A stretch of 64,000 bases of DNA, from assembly GCA_002104935.1 (NCBI GenBank), contig MCGT01000009.1, positions 372,001 through 436,000 on the forward strand. Direction: 5' to 3'. The stretch comes from Hesseltinella vesiculosa (taxonomy: Eukaryota; Mucoromycota; Mucoromycetes; Mucorales; Cunninghamellaceae). Positions 32,724 through 44,649 of the stretch are shown here, in pieces. The translations under genes and the position numbers were made by a program. Under the pieces are notes generated by a model that saw only the letters and a program-made list of their open reading frames with translations, was not told the DNA's origin and made no database searches. Position 1 is the stretch's first letter. Every line of letters starts with the position of its first letter.

Positions 32724-34760
32724 CTAGGCCATGGCTTGACGGAAAGCCACTAATTTTTCGCCCTTGATTTGACCTGAAAAGAAGATAAAAAAAGATCCAT
32801 TTAGAAAAAATGGAACCTCCGAGGCAATGGGGGTAACTGAGCGTTTTAAAAAAAGGACACTTACTTTCTTTTTCTACTACATAATCATTGGCCACTTCAC
32901 AATCTTTGAGAATGGTTTTTTCCAACACTTTAGCATGGTTACAAATAATACAGCCATCCACCTTGACACTGAAAAGCGGGTGAGTCAAGGGCTAGATTTT
33001 TTTTTTTTTTGACGATCGAGAGCCTGGCTATCCAAAAATGGCAGCCAGCAACGGTCTTGCTTCCATGTGGTATAAAAAAAAAAAAAAAAAACTTACTTGT
33101 CACCAATGACGACAGAGTCCATAATGACGGAATTAGCAATTTTGACGTTTTTGCCAATGATGCAGTGAGCTCCCACCGAGGATTTTTTGACGGACGATCG
33201 TTCATCAATCTTGGTATGTTCACCAATAATTGAGTCATTACCCACCTGCGTCTTGGGTGCCACTTCAGAGGTAGGAGGCACGCGCATGATAGGCGTACCT
33301 TGCTTGATGACCTAATAAAAAGGAGGCATTGAAACAATAAAAAATGTGAATCCATTTGGGCATTCATACCGATCTCACCAATGACCCTCCTCGTCTTATC
33401 TAACGATGCCTCCTTTTTTCCCGTTGCTTCTGACTTACATGTCGATTCAATTCAGCATAATTATCCAATGTATTACCGCGACCGCAAAAGCCGTCCCGAT
33501 ACACATACACTTGGGTGGTCACAGGGCTCTTGAAGGAGCTATGGATAGGATCAGGCATAAAGACGTCTTCATCCACATCATTGGAATAAGTCGTTGACAA
33601 GGCCAAGGCGGTTTGTAATAGGCCCTGATACCCCGAGGCATCTTTTTTTAAAAAAAAAAAAGTTGAGCGAAAAAAAGGAGGTGAGGAAGGAGGTCTTACA
33701 CTTGTTCACTTGTTCCCGGTCGACCATTTTTTTCTGATATTGACACTTGACCAGCATTGGTATCAAATCGTCCGAGATACTGGCAATATATTCCTTGTCG
33801 GCCAACATGTCCAACACCCATCGTTTGAAAATATACAAATGAGCATCTTGTAAATTGGTATGCAGACGCACGCGAGGGAACCTAACAAAAGGTCAGACTG
33901 TGTCGTTTCTTCCCATGTTCTTGCCTACTTTGTCAACAGAGACATGCGGATGGAAATATCATCATCTTCCATGGGTTCGCTTTTGTATACCAAAGCTTGT
34001 CGGGTAGGATCAATCCCCACAAAAGGTAGAGCCTCTATAAGAAGCATCAGCACGTGTCCATCGCGCCCTTGTCCTTACCATCGTCCTTTGCTGATTCTCC
34101 TGGTGCATAAAACAAAGCTGTCAAGGTGGTATCTCTTAGTCGATGTTGATCCAAAAGGTTGCGTGGGTCCAACTCTGTAATCAAATCACAAGGAACGACA
34201 ATAAAATCGTGCTGGAAAAAAAAAAGAGGTCAGTTGGTTTGCATTAGCTTTCGAGTTGGGGGGGCTCACAGCGATTTTATCCTTGATGGCTCTTAGCGCT
34301 TCGGCTGTGCCACAGTCTTCAGCAACACCCACAACATTGCAGTGGACATTGCCAGTATAGTTTCGAGTGATGTAGCCTGACAGCTTCTGTTGTGCATTGC
34401 CAGTCGATTGGATCACAACAATCGCATCTATGAAAGTCCTGATTGAGATTTGCTCCACCCAAAAAAATGGAGTGCTTTCTTACCAAAAATACCGGCCATT
34501 TCCAGCCAGTCCAATGTGTAAGCAATCATAGGTCGGTTGCCGACAGGGAGCAAGGCTTTAGGAAGGTTTTCATCTTCTGAAATGGGATATAATCTATAAG
34601 GTGTAATGAGACATGCGTGTTTATTTTTTTGGTGTTCAGTGTGGGGCTGCCCATGTTTTTTTTTTTTTTTTTACTTGTTACTGCTTCCATAGCCAGCAAG
34701 AATGACGGCTTGAAATTCGCACTGGCGTTGGTGCTTTGTCTTTTCAAATAACAAGCTCAT
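32724..34760 (-). CDS. GCD1: eIF2B gamma subunit (GCD1-like)
   Basis: Catalytic-arm subunit of eIF2B, the guanine-nucleotide exchange factor for eIF2 in translation initiation. The N-terminal nucleotidyltransferase-like part reads CEFQAVILAGYGSSNKLYP, ENLPKALLPVGNRPMIAY, DAIVVIQSTGN and HDFIVVPCDLITELDP. The C-terminal left-handed beta-helix has the hexapeptide pattern VGNDSIIGEHTKIDERS, then GAHCIIGKNVKIANSVIMD and CIICNHAKVLEKTILKDCEV. The end reads QIKGEKLVAFRQAMA. About nine exons with 50-90-bp introns give roughly 500 residues, normal for fungi. The order and wording fit gamma rather than epsilon: no C-terminal W2 domain is present. A GDP-mannose pyrophosphorylase is the main alternative, but the LPVGNRPMIAYTLDWLE-type start and divergent loops favour eIF2B gamma. 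Confidence 0.85.
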
Positions 34761-35097
34761 GTCGATAAATGGGAAAGAGGTAAAAGAACAAAAAAAAAAA
34801 AAAATTGTAGGCGGCAAAGCAAAAAAAAAGAAAAGCCCAGCGCTGACAAACTGTGACTCTTCAAGCCACTTCAGCTGCTCTGCCACCATTGCCGTCCTAG
34901 CAAGACCATTTTTTTATGACGCATAAACGTGATTCTCCCTTGGCAACCTGGATCCATCTTCTATCATGGTTTTTGCAAAATAGTAAAGAAAAGCGTAAGC
35001 TGAACGCCATGCCGCCTTTTTTTTTTTTTATATTTTTTGGCCCCGTTCCCTATTTTTTTTTTTTTTTTGCTAGTCTTTTTCTTTTTTTTTAAAAAAA

Positions 35098-35871
35098 ATG
35101 AGTCAATCAGAAGTAGAGCAATACCAGTTCCAATTGGACCAAGTGGACTTGGCATTGGTAGATGATCCTACAAATGAAGAACTGCTGAAGCTAAAGAGCG
35201 ATTTGCAAGAACTCATTTCGCTGACGTCGCAATACGAAAAGGCAGGCGATCAAGATGAACCGACGAAAAAAGAAGAACCTCAACCCCAACCGATACCCTC
35301 GATGCGCACCGCACTCAAAACCCATCAATTCCACATTGGCCAAGAGGTTCGGGCCAAATGGTCGCAGGACGGGCAGTTTTACCGAGCCACCATCACCGCC
35401 ATTGGTGGGGCCGATCAGATCTTCTCGGTGCAATTCCGTGGGTACAAGGACATTGAGGTCGTGCCGGTCAGCGACATTCAACCGCTCGAAAAGGATCTAC
35501 GTAAAGGCATCTTTGAAGGCATCAAGGGGGTCGACACCAACACCAGCTCGGTCTCCATCGGGGCTAATGCCGAGGACAAGAAGAAGAAGGACGTCAAAAA
35601 GGTCAAAAAGGTCAATGTAGCCGAGGTCAAGAAGAATTCTTGGTTGGATTTTGCAAAGGATAAAAAAGGCAAACGCAAGAAAGCCATCAACACCAAAAGC
35701 ATCTTCCGCACTCCCGACAGCTTGGATAGCAAAGGTAAACAGATCGACATGCGGATGATGACTGATGCTTTTCATTTAGTGGGCGTGGTGGGCAGTGGCC
35801 GAGGCATGACAGGCTATCATCAGCAAGGCAAGCATTCCTTCCAATCTGGTGAACCAGCAGATGACGACTAA
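35098..35871 (+). CDS. SPF30: Tudor-domain splicing factor SPF30 (SMNDC1)
   Basis: Splicing factor needed to build the mature spliceosome; its Tudor domain binds dimethyl-arginine on Sm proteins in the nucleus. Single exon, 257 residues. An N-terminal coiled part (DQVDLALVDDPTNEELLKLK) precedes the Tudor domain at about 80-140, where QEVRAKWSQDGQFYRATI and FSVQFRGYKDIEVVPVSD give the aromatic-cage region. The Lys-rich segment and KNSWLDFAKDK followed by SIFRTPDSLDSKGKQID are specific to SPF30 over SMN. It ends GRGMTGYHQQGKH. AATAAA overlaps the stop (35871-35876). A long T and A run lies directly before the ATG. Confidence 0.93.
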   Translation: MSQSEVEQYQFQLDQVDLALVDDPTNEELLKLKSDLQELISLTSQYEKAGDQDEPTKKEEPQPQPIPSMRTALKTHQFHIGQEVRAKWSQDGQFYRATITAIGGADQIFSVQFRGYKDIEVVPVSDIQPLEKDLRKGIFEGIKGVDTNTSSVSIGANAEDKKKKDVKKVKKVNVAEVKKNSWLDFAKDKKGKRKKAINTKSIFRTPDSLDSKGKQIDMRMMTDAFHLVGVVGSGRGMTGYHQQGKHSFQSGEPADDD

Positions 35872-36171
35872 ATAAAGCCTTTTTTTGACTTGTAAAAAAA
35901 AAAAAGCGAAATGTGGCCTTGCAAAAGAGACTGTCTTGTGATGCGTTGCGGTTGTTGTGTAACAAAGAAACCCTCCCGCCGGTGGCTCCCCCCCCCTTTT
36001 TTGGCGATTGAAGGAGGAGCGGGCCAATTTTTTTTTTCTTCTTGTTTCCTCTTTTTCTCCATTCCTTCATTCATCGTCCCTCTTTTTATTATTATTCTCT
36101 TCCTTGTTATTTGACGTCCCTGCTGATCTACAAAAAAAAAATAACACGATCCAACACCTTCTGCACTCAGC

Positions 36172-37551
36172 ATGCTACCACAATTAAGTTATGTTGTTGC
36201 ACAGGCAGGCGTGGATGCATCTACAGGCCCATCCCTCCCTCCAACACGCTATCCTCCTCCTTATGACAAGGCTACATTCACCTTTGCCAGTCCAACCTAT
36301 TATCCTAGCCAAACTACGCCCTTACCAATGTCGTCTTCCACGCGACGCTCTCCTTCGCCTTCCTATGTACACCATTTCCAATACGCATCGCCTCCACCAT
36401 CTTCGTCTTACTTATACCCATCCCCCAACCCTAACTATTACAATCCATCGCCCATGGCCAATGCTGCTCCTGCTCCACTGACGACATCCGCTCCTCCATC
36501 TTACTATTCGCCTCTGCAGCAAAAACTTCCCCGGGGCTTCGTGGTACCTGAACCACGTGAGGATCCCCATGCCTACACGTCCAGCTTCTATCAAGACGCT
36601 TCTCTTCAACGTTTGGACCAAGCCCAAGACTGGACGCACTCCCTTACCCAGCTTGATCAAGCTTTTTGGACGGAACGAGAAAAGTAAGTTAAAAAAAGGG
36701 GGGGGGACTTCTCGTCGGACTGGAATGAGCAAAAAGGCAGCTCACTCATTTTTTGATAGCCTCTATCAAGACAAGCTTGTTTTATTACAACAAGAACTGG
36801 CCTCGATACAAAACGGTACGTTGTTTTCAACCCGCCTTTTTTTTTTTTTTTTTTTCTTTTTTACCAAAATGGATCAAGCTCACCTTTTTTTTAGATACTC
36901 ATGAGACGTTGCGCAATTTGGTGGCGGACCTGGATTCCTGTAAGACCAAGACGATTCAAGATGCCGAATGCTTTTTGAACTGTCAGTTGGCATGGATGGA
37001 TCATGTTTATCAGGAAGAAATCCGCCTGATCGAGGAAGAATTCAATGTAAAGATTCAAAAAATTCCTGCGTGCATCAAACTCATGCACCAATTTTTCTAC
37101 AGAACGAGCAGCGTCACTTGCATGACACGTTGATGGCCGTGATTGAAGATAGAAAAAAGCAAATCAAAGAAGAACGCGATGATGGGCTAGGCATCAAGGG
37201 TAATATTTTTTTTCTGCACCGTTTTCATCGTTCACCCCTTCTTTTTTCATCTAGACTTATTCAAAGAAGCCTATGCCCGGGTGGCCAATAAACGATCTCT
37301 GCGTCGCCGAGCTGCCGAAACATCACGGAACGAAACACGAAAACGGCACCGAAATCAAACAGGTACTACTGATAGCATAAGAAGCGCGGACTTACTCATT
37401 TCTTAGACGGCCATGCCTTATTGAAAGAAGAAGAAGATTTGGAAGAAGAATATCAAACCATGAAGGTACCTCCCAAAAAAAGAAACGTAACACAGAAGCA
37501 CTGACGGGTTGTCCTTTCAAATCTCAGGCTGCAGCTCGTTCTCGACGATGA
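36172..37551 (+). CDS. Sds3/BRMS1-like HDAC-complex subunit
   Basis: Probable component of the Sin3-Rpd3 histone deacetylase complex. Seven exons (36172-36683, 36760-36815, 36895-37046, 37103-37199, 37255-37362, 37407-37465, 37528-37551) join in phase to 335 residues. Residues about 1-135 are Pro/Tyr/Ser-rich and disordered. The Sds3 coiled coil begins near 165: LYQDKLVLLQQELASIQND, THETLRNLVADLDSCK, DAECFLNCQLAWMDHVYQEE and HLHDTLMAVIEDRKKQI. The end is basic, with RRRAAETSRNETRKRHR as a likely nuclear signal. This helix spacing is the Sds3/BRMS1 pattern. The tract before exon 3 has a 17-base T run. Confidence 0.72.
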
Positions 37552-37710
37552 TTGCCGAGCCCCTTTTGCCATCTACGCCTAATGCCATAAATTTTGTTTT
37601 AGAAAATTGCAATGGTGTGGTTTATTGACACAATGGTTTTCTTCTGGCTCTCTTGACAAGAGGGAGATGTGCAAATGACTAGAGTAGGGAGAGGTGAGGT
37701 GAGCGACTGT

Positions 37711-38984
37711 TCATGGCACCAGTAATAAGGGGGTATTTTCATTGACATCCTTGTGACAAACATCATGTTTACACACGGGGCACTAGTAAATAAAATAAGT
37801 GGATGTCCAAAAAAAAAAAAAGAGGCAACACTTACGAATTTCTTGTGACCGGTCAGCCAGGCATCGACACAACGGGTATGGAATTCATGCTTGCAAGGTA
37901 ACACACGCAGCAGGTCGTCGTCGACATAATCCTCGAGGCAGATGGCGCATTCGTCATGGGCATTGTCATCCGGATGTTCCTTGTCCAGCTTCTTGAACGA
38001 TCGTGCAGGCAGATTGGTGACAAAATCTGTGGGAGCCAGGTCTTCCTTTTGTCTCTGGCGTTGTCGCATACGCCACGTGGTATAGATAAAGATCATCATG
38101 ACAGCTGGCGATAGAACAACCACCAATAGCATGTCTAACAATGGCCTAACCTCCACAAAAAAAAAGTTTTTCTATCAGCTGACGTTCCATGACCTCATTG
38201 CTCCACTCTCCTATTTTTCTCTCCACCTTTCCACCATTCCACTTACCAAGTAAAGATATCATCTTTTTCCAACCGCACTTGTAATGGATCTCCATAAGCG
38301 TCAAGAAGATCAGCCAAGACATGGTATTGGCGCTGTGCTACAAAGACACTTGGGATGTGGACATCCGAGGTGTCACCTGATCAGGAAATGAAAAAAGTTA
38401 GTTTAGAATAATAAAAAAGATCCTTTTTTTTTTTTTTAAATCAGTACCTGGAGCATACATTGTCACCCATCCATTGTAGTAATTATCTAAATCCAAAGAG
38501 TAAGAAAGGTCTATTTTTTTTTATACGCCAAAGCCCTAACCTCCGACCACAACAGCGATGGCTCCACTTTTCTGCATGGATCTGACTTTGTCCTATGGTT
38601 AAAAAACGAGCATCCAAAAAAAATGAGAAAGGTGAGGTCATAAAAATCAAGGGTAGCTTTACAATAAAAGAGCAATTGCCTCGCTCAACAAATGCAATCC
38701 AGTTATCACAAGGGGCAGCCATCACTTCACACCCATGGCGCATGTTGTGGTCGGCTGGTGGTGATAAATATCCTACTAGCCCATCCACTGTATCTGGCAT
38801 CCTCGGCCCAAATGCTGCTATTCGATCAATCAGGGTTTCGTTTGTTGCCTAGGTCATTTTTGTGAGTGACATGGAAATAAAAGGCGGTATTTTTTTTTCT
38901 TACAACCACAGTGATAGTGCCTTGGCACCGCTGGACCAGGCATGTAACGAAGAGTACCAAAAAGGTAAAGGTATAGCGAATCAT
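37711..38984 (-). CDS. PA-TM-RING ubiquitin ligase 1
   Basis: Membrane-anchored E3 ligase of the PA-TM-RING class (RNF13/GRAIL type), expected in endosomes or the vacuolar pathway. The signal peptide MIRYTFTFLVLFVTCLVQ starts at 38984. The PA domain follows, with IAFVERGNCSFI, DKVRSMQKSGAIAVVVGG and VHIPSVFVAQR in separate exons. A membrane segment follows (LLDMLLVVVLSPAVMMIFIYT), then a RING-H2: CAICLEDYVDDDLLRVLPC, HEFHTRCVDAWL and CPVCKHDVC. The final exon ends ENTPLLLVP with TGA at 37711-37713. About seven exons are needed, and each one resolved joins in phase. All metal ligands of the RING are present, so it should be active. A second gene of this class lies at 48717-50825. Confidence 0.85.
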
Positions 38985-39172
38985 AACGGCGCTGAGTCTC
39001 ACAATGTATCAAACAATAAAAAAGGATGGGGTTGTTGTTTATCAATGGAAAAAGGAAGAAGAAGAAAAAAAAAAGGTGAGGGGGGAAGAAAGGGAGAAAC
39101 AAACACGCCCAGAAAAACTTTTTTTTTTTTTCAACTCTCACACTTTTTCAAAAAATCACACGACGAGTGCAT

Positions 39173-39726
39173 TCAAATCATTAGGCAGTGCCATTTTATT
39201 TGCTCTTTCGAAAAGCTTGGAACCGGCTTGTCATTTAAATAGAAATCAGGGTACGCTTTTAATCTTAGAAGCTGGTCTTGTTCTTGCTCGATAATTTCCC
39301 ATTGCTGCTGGTGCCCTTGTGCAACGTCTTGCCGTTGGCCTTGAATCACTTGTTGCTTTGCAACCGACGATTTTTTCGACACAGACTTGACCATCAGCAC
39401 TAAATTTTAAAGAACCATCAGCCCCAACCGCAGGCCAGCCGACGCTTAAAAAAAAAAAAAAAAGAGCCCATTCTCTTTTTCGCAGCCTACCACACCCACT
39501 ATGACGATTGATCAAATAGCCATAGGCATCGTAGGTCCATTGTTGATGATGCCCTTTGACATTAGGAAGCAGTTCCACACGTGTCAATGGCTAGTAATAA
39601 ACAAGCATGTCAATGCCTTGTCGTCTTGTGTTTACTTCTTTGTACCTCGAAAGAACTACCCACTACTGTCAATACATGATCGTGTTGACTCGGCGAAACT
39701 ATCTGGATCCAGCCTTTGGGAACCAT
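39173..39726 (-). CDS. Small beta-trefoil (QxW) protein
   Basis: Exons 39726-39646, 39590-39491 and 39399-39173 join in phase to 135 residues. The wording is that of beta-trefoil carbohydrate-binding folds of the CBM13/ricin-B-lectin-like type: GWIQIVSPSQHDHVLTV in repeat 1, HHQQWTYDAYGYLIN and SGCVLMVKS in repeat 2, and QGHQQQWEIIEQ in repeat 3. QQW occurs twice as the QxW motif. No signal peptide and no catalytic domain are present, so it looks like a stand-alone intracellular sugar-binding or structural module; similar small proteins are common in Mucoromycota. The middle intron contains a 14-base A/T run and joins only if the acceptor is TTTAG before TGCTG. Confidence 0.6.
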
Positions 39727-39922
39727 GCTGCAAAGATCATAAACGAGAACAAAGTGAAAAACTGGCCAAAGGCACACGAAAAAAAAAAAAAAAAAAAAAG
39801 TAAAAAACACCGCCATGCTGCCTCTGATCACATGACCTATTTGACACTTCCAAATCGCTCGGAGAAAATCCTCCAAGAGGATCTACTGCCAACAGCTTGG
39901 CCCAAGGAATGAGGGTTCCTTC

Positions 39923-39946
39923 CACACACACACACACACACACACA
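39923..39946. repeat. (CA)12 microsatellite
   Basis: Twelve perfect CA units between the beta-trefoil gene and the MFS transporter gene. A simple repeat with no evident function; potentially polymorphic between strains. Confidence 0.9.
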
Positions 39947-40516
39947 ATATACACATATGAGATTGCTGGCTTCTTTGCTTGCTTGGTCGCTTTGTCTTCT
40001 CTCCCACTGCCAGCGGTCCCTTGATCCATGGAACAAAGTAGGTCTGGTAAAAAAAAAAAAAAGTACGGAATGAACGCTTCAGCCTACTTTGAGATGTCTA
40101 AAGAGCAAGACCGGATGAACGATGTGCACCTGGATCGATCCTGCTGCTTCCGTGATCTCCAATTCTGTCGGCGCTTCGCATATTACTTTTGCCTGTCAAG
40201 TCCAGTGCCTGCATTAGACAAGCAGTCGTCGTCTCTCGCCCTCACCCTCTCTCTCTGTTCAAATGGTCACGGTCGATTGAGCCACATTGCACCACACGCT
40301 CATTTTTATTCAAGGAAACTGTCAGAGCTTCATGCGATAGCGGGCAACGCAAAACCCTGTGCAATGGAGGTCTGACGCCCGCTCGAGTAAACGATGAACC
40401 GAAGAGCGAATAAAAAAAAAAAGCGCAGATTCAAAAAAAGTATAAAAATCAGCAAACCGTTTTTTTTTTACACAGCTTGAACACTTTACCCTCCCCTCTT
40501 TTCTATACTCATTACT

Positions 40517-42259
40517 ATGGAAAAAAAGCAAGATTTTACTGTCACCACATCTATACCGGATGACACAGATTACCCTATCGCCACCACCATGGCCCGCACC
40601 CTGACCACCCAAACCGAAGTCAGCTTGATCCGTGAAGAGATCTACCAAGCCCTGCCTGCAGGCATCGTCACCACCCGTGTGCCAACCCTCACCAAACTGA
40701 CTACAAGACACTCCACCCTGGAAGAACGCATCACTGGCCAAGACGAAAAGGACAAGACGGTCCACTATGTCAATTGGGAAGAAAACGACCCTGAAAACCC
40801 ACACAATTGGAGCCCCCTGTTTCGATGGTCCTATACGCTGCTGGTAGCCTTTCTTGTCATCTCTGCTGCCTTTGGCTCCTCTTGCATCACGGGTAACATG
40901 AATGGTGCCGTCAAAGCCTTTGGCGTGTCCATGGAAGTATCCACTCTTCAAGGTAATACCGAGAATAAAAACGAGTCGCGGCGCTAACCCTCCCCCTTTT
41001 TCTTCATCGTTCGCAGTGTCTTTGATGGTGATCGGGTTCATGTGCGGTCCATTGCTATGGAGCCCTCTGTCTGAAATGATTGGCCGCCGACCTGTTTATG
41101 CCGTCGCTCTTGGGATCTACACCCTGTTTAACATTCCCTGTGCCTTGGCTCAAAACATCGCCACCGTGCTTGTCTGTCGATTTTTCTCTGGTTTCTTTGG
41201 CTCCGCCAGTCTCACTCTGGCCGGTGGTTCCATTGCCGACCTGTTTCCCCCTGCCACCCGAGGCACAGCCATTGCCTTCTTTGCCAGTGCCCCCTACAGT
41301 GGCTCTACCCTGGGTCCCCTGATTTGTGGCTGGATTACCGACTGGCGCTGGATTTATTGGGTAAGCCAAGCAAAAAAAAAAAAAAACTGCAGCTCACTTT
41401 TTTTTTTTTTTTGCAGGTCAACATGATCGTGTCTGCTGTGTTGTGGGTGGCCATTTGTCTGATGCCAGAAACCTACGCGCCGGTGTTGTTATCGCGTCGT
41501 GCCAAACGGATGCGCCAAACCCTCAACGACGACAGCTACGTCACTGTCGAGGAAGAATTCCCTATCCCCTTGTCCGAGGTCGTCTACTCCAATCTGATCC
41601 GTCCTTTTCAAATGCTGCTGACCGAACCGATCCTGCTGCTGATGTCCTGCTACATTGCCATCATCTATGCCCTGCTGTATGGTTTCTTCTTTGCCTACCC
41701 TGTGGTCTTTAGCGAGCTGCACCACATGAACGACGGCCAGATTGGCCTGATGTTCATTGGCGTGCTCATCGGCACGGCCTTTGCATTGATCACCACGCCT
41801 CAGCTGGAAAAACGCTACCGCAAAACGGCTGCAAGCCGCCCCAACAAGCAAGCCTTGCCTGAAGATCGTCTGCCTGGCATGATGCTGGCCGCCCCTTTTA
41901 TCCCGATCTCGCTCTTCATCTTTGGCTGGACATCCTTCCCCTGGGTTCACTGGACTGGACCAGCCTCTGCTGGGATCCCCTTTGGCTTTGGCATGGTGCT
42001 CGTCTACTACGCCGCCAACAACTACATCATCGAATGCTACCCTCGCTATGTCACTTCAGCCCTGGCCGCCAAGACCGTCGTGCGTAGCGGTGGCGGTGCC
42101 GCTTTTCCTCTTTTTATTGTGCAAATGTACCATGGTCTCGGTTACAACTGGGCAAGCACCCTCTTGGCCCTCGTCAGTCTTGCCATTGTTCCTATTCCCT
42201 TTGCCTTTTACAGATGGGGAGCCCGAGTGCGCCAAAAGAGCCAGCTCTGTGTCCACTGA
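40517..42259 (+). CDS. MFS multidrug/polyamine exporter (DHA1 type)
   Basis: Twelve-pass drug:H+ antiporter of the fungal DHA1 family, expected at the plasma membrane. Exons 40517-40952, 41017-41360 and 41417-42259 join in phase to 540 residues, the usual size. A soluble N-terminus ends in NDPENPHNWSP, the hallmark lead-in of fungal DHA1 transporters. Motif A appears as SPLSEMIGRRPVY between TM2 and TM3, and the antiporter motif C as APYSGSTLGPLICGW in TM5. The central loop after ETYAPVLLSRRAKR is typical. The last helices contain FGFGMVLVYYAANNYIIECY. Substrates cannot be read from sequence; relatives export polyamines, azoles or mycotoxins. AATAAA lies at 42350-42355. Confidence 0.9.
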
Positions 42260-42355
42260 TGGCGACTTTTTTCTCTCTTTTTCTCCTCTATACCTTGCTT
42301 GCATTCTCTATCTATTGACCCTTTACATACTACCCTTTCATTCATAATCAATAAA

Positions 42356-43080
42356 CATTGTAGACTTCATATCTCTCAACTGTTCTATCACCTGTGCAAG
42401 ATGATAGTAAAAAAAAATCGAGGCAGCATTCTTAAAGGCTTCTGCCGCACTGCAACATAATGCTGATCAAAATGGCTCCCTAATGAAACGATGTGTACCA
42501 CGTTTATCTTTGATAAAGAAATGATGAATAATGAGCGTATTCACGCAAGTAAAAAAATCAGAGGGGTCACATCACCCACTTTACCAACCAAAAAAGCTCG
42601 ATCAGTGGACAAAACGCTTGCGCCAGGCTTGTGCATCCATTCATATGTGGTCAAACTGCATACAAAATTTCGATGATAGTGACTTGATGAATGGGTTTAT
42701 TCCTTAAACGGAGGCGCGCTTCACTCTGGCCAAGGGCTCCGCTTTATTTCTTTTTCATGCTTAGTACACTTCGTGACCTCACCATATGAAGATTCAGGCG
42801 GTATGAGCGTGGCTTGCGATATCGCACTATTGTCATGTTTAGACATCTAGGCCCTGCCTCTTTTTTTTCTTTATCCAAATTTGGTGACGATGATGGCCGC
42901 CCGTTTTTTACTCGACGGCTGCATCGCTCCGGCCGAGGTCTCCTATTCAAATCTTTGGCGTTTTGCACTAAAAAATGATAAGATTTATTGAGGTATATAC
43001 ACTAAGAGGGGAAAGAAGGGAGAGATTGGGGTGGGGTGTGGAAATGGCGAAAACAAGCGATTCCAACATCTCCGCCAAGT
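42356..43080. other. Gene-free gap downstream of MFS gene
   Basis: About 0.7 kb with no supportable gene. A short minus-strand frame at 42744-42968 is very basic but has no family features. Confidence 0.4.
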
Positions 43081-44208
43081 TTATGGCGAGCAATCAGAAT
43101 CACCTCGTGGATTGGAAGGGCGCTGGGGTTGAATCCACGGCCCTTCAGCTGGGACTTGAACACCGCAAAGTTTTGGCTTGCTTGTTTTCATGGTGATGGT
43201 CATGTCACTCGGACAGCTTGGCATGGGCTCTGGGTGGTAGGAGAAGAAATCGCGGCGACAGGGAAGGCAAAGGTTGGCGAAGTAAGGGTCACCAGGCGAC
43301 GGTATGAAAAATGCTGGGGGGATGGGGATGCCTTCGTTATCGATATCGGTGTATCGGGCATGAAGGATGGGACCGATAAACACCGGGAGAACCGCCTGGG
43401 GTCCGTGTTTGGATGCAGTGAATTTCGGGTAGGTGAAGCAGTTGTCGCACATGAAACGCCCATTGACATAGGAATTCAGCAAGGAGTGGAAGGGTAGAGT
43501 GGTGCATAGGAGGCCAGTTGTATATCGGTTCACTCCAAAGTATCGATTTCGCTGGGCAGGCCACATGCGATGGAACCAAGCGGGCGATCGTTGAATGACA
43601 TAGTTCCATCGGTAGGACACAAGGCGACAATGGACGGCAGTGCTGAAGGGAAGGTACTGGAGGATGTGAGCCCACAATAGCTCGGGTAGCTTCGAATGTC
43701 CAAGTACGTCGGGCAGCTGAGTTCTGCTATCGATTAAAGATTGCGGGTTGTACTTTTGGATAATCGTTTTGATAACTGGTTGGAAGTTGCCACCGCTTAT
43801 AAGGCTTTTACCGATATCATTCATAATGTTAGAGGGCGGAAGAGGTTGGGGTTTGTCCAATACAACATTAAACATGGCAGCAGCATCGGTGTGAGCCTCT
43901 GATCGTTCACCAGGGTTATTGTCAGATGACTCAAGACCGTGTTTGACTTTCTTTCCTTGCGATTTAGGATATGTGATTCAGCCCTCTTCACCGACCAATC
44001 GTTTTCCTAGGCCCATTTGGCTAGTCTCAGGCTGTTCAGGTGGATAGGTGGCAATCGTGTTGGCATGTTCATTCTCTCTCCCAATGATGGGTAACGGGTT
44101 GGGCTCAACTGCAGAGAGATGGCGATTTTGAAAGGCAACGCTCTCTTCATATCGCTTATTTGATTCCATGAATATCTCCAATAACTTTGCATATACTGGA
44201 GGGGCCAT
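43081..44208 (-). pseudogene. F-box protein gene with one in-frame TGA
   Basis: One continuous minus-strand frame of 376 codons broken by a single TGA at 43978-43980. The part before it starts MAPPVYAKLLEIFMESNKRY and ends GLGKRLVGEEG. After the stop the frame continues through KSQGKKVKHGLESS, then FNVVLDKPQPLPPS. An F-box follows at LPELLWAHILQYLPFSTAV, with VSYRWNYVIQRSPAWFHRMW. The C-terminal part contains CxxC pairs (CDNCF, LCLPCRRDF), perhaps a zinc-binding element. In the decayed neighbouring copy the stop position is a TGC (Cys) codon, so TGA looks like a point mutation. Alternatively, translation could begin downstream at 43875, giving an intact 264-residue F-box protein. F-box proteins recruit substrates to SCF ligases; the substrate is unknown. 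Confidence 0.6.
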
Positions 44209-44291
44209 CAGGTAAAAAAAAAAAAGTAGGGAAGAAAAAAAAAAAAAAACTTGTCGTGGGGCCGCCAGTTTTTATTTTCCCAGTATTATGC

Positions 44292-44590
44292 TTAAAACCA
44301 TAAAGTCACTACGCTTTTTCCCACAGCATTTACAAGGAGCGAGAATGGGGGAGGCTGAGGTTTGTCAAGTACAACGCTAAACCAGGCAGCAGCAGCGCTA
44401 AGAGAAAAGATGTGTATTCCATCCAGGGGAGAATTGAGCCGTTGGGACGGCGCCAGATGGTTCAGGATGATGCTTGGCTTTCTTTCCTTGCCTAGTTGGA
44501 GAGATGCAGCCATCATTACCGACGTGTCGTTTCCCTGGGCTAGGTGTGTCCATCTGGGCTGTCTCCGGCTGGCGGCTGGTAAAAAAAAAA
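44292..44590 (-). pseudogene. Decayed tandem copy of the F-box gene's 5' part
   Basis: The minus strand here repeats the upstream half of the neighbouring F-box gene. QPETAQMDTPSPGKRHVGNDG matches QPETSQMGLGKRLVGEEG, and RQGKKAKHHPEPSG matches SQGKKVKHGLESSD. After a frame shift, FSVVLDKPQPPPFSLLVNAVGKS matches FNVVLDKPQPLPPSNIMNDIGKS. The F-box itself is missing and the copy ends in TGA-rich sequence beside a 24-base A run at 44581-44604. It is a partial, dead duplicate in direct orientation. Confidence 0.65.
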
Positions 44591-44649
44591 AAAAAAAAAA
44601 AAAAGCAGTGTCACGGATGAAGTATTTTTTTTTCTTCTCTACTTTATTT

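Noticed and set aside
42744..42968. Short basic minus-strand frame
   Set aside because: No splice signals, no recognisable motif and no conserved context; likely chance.
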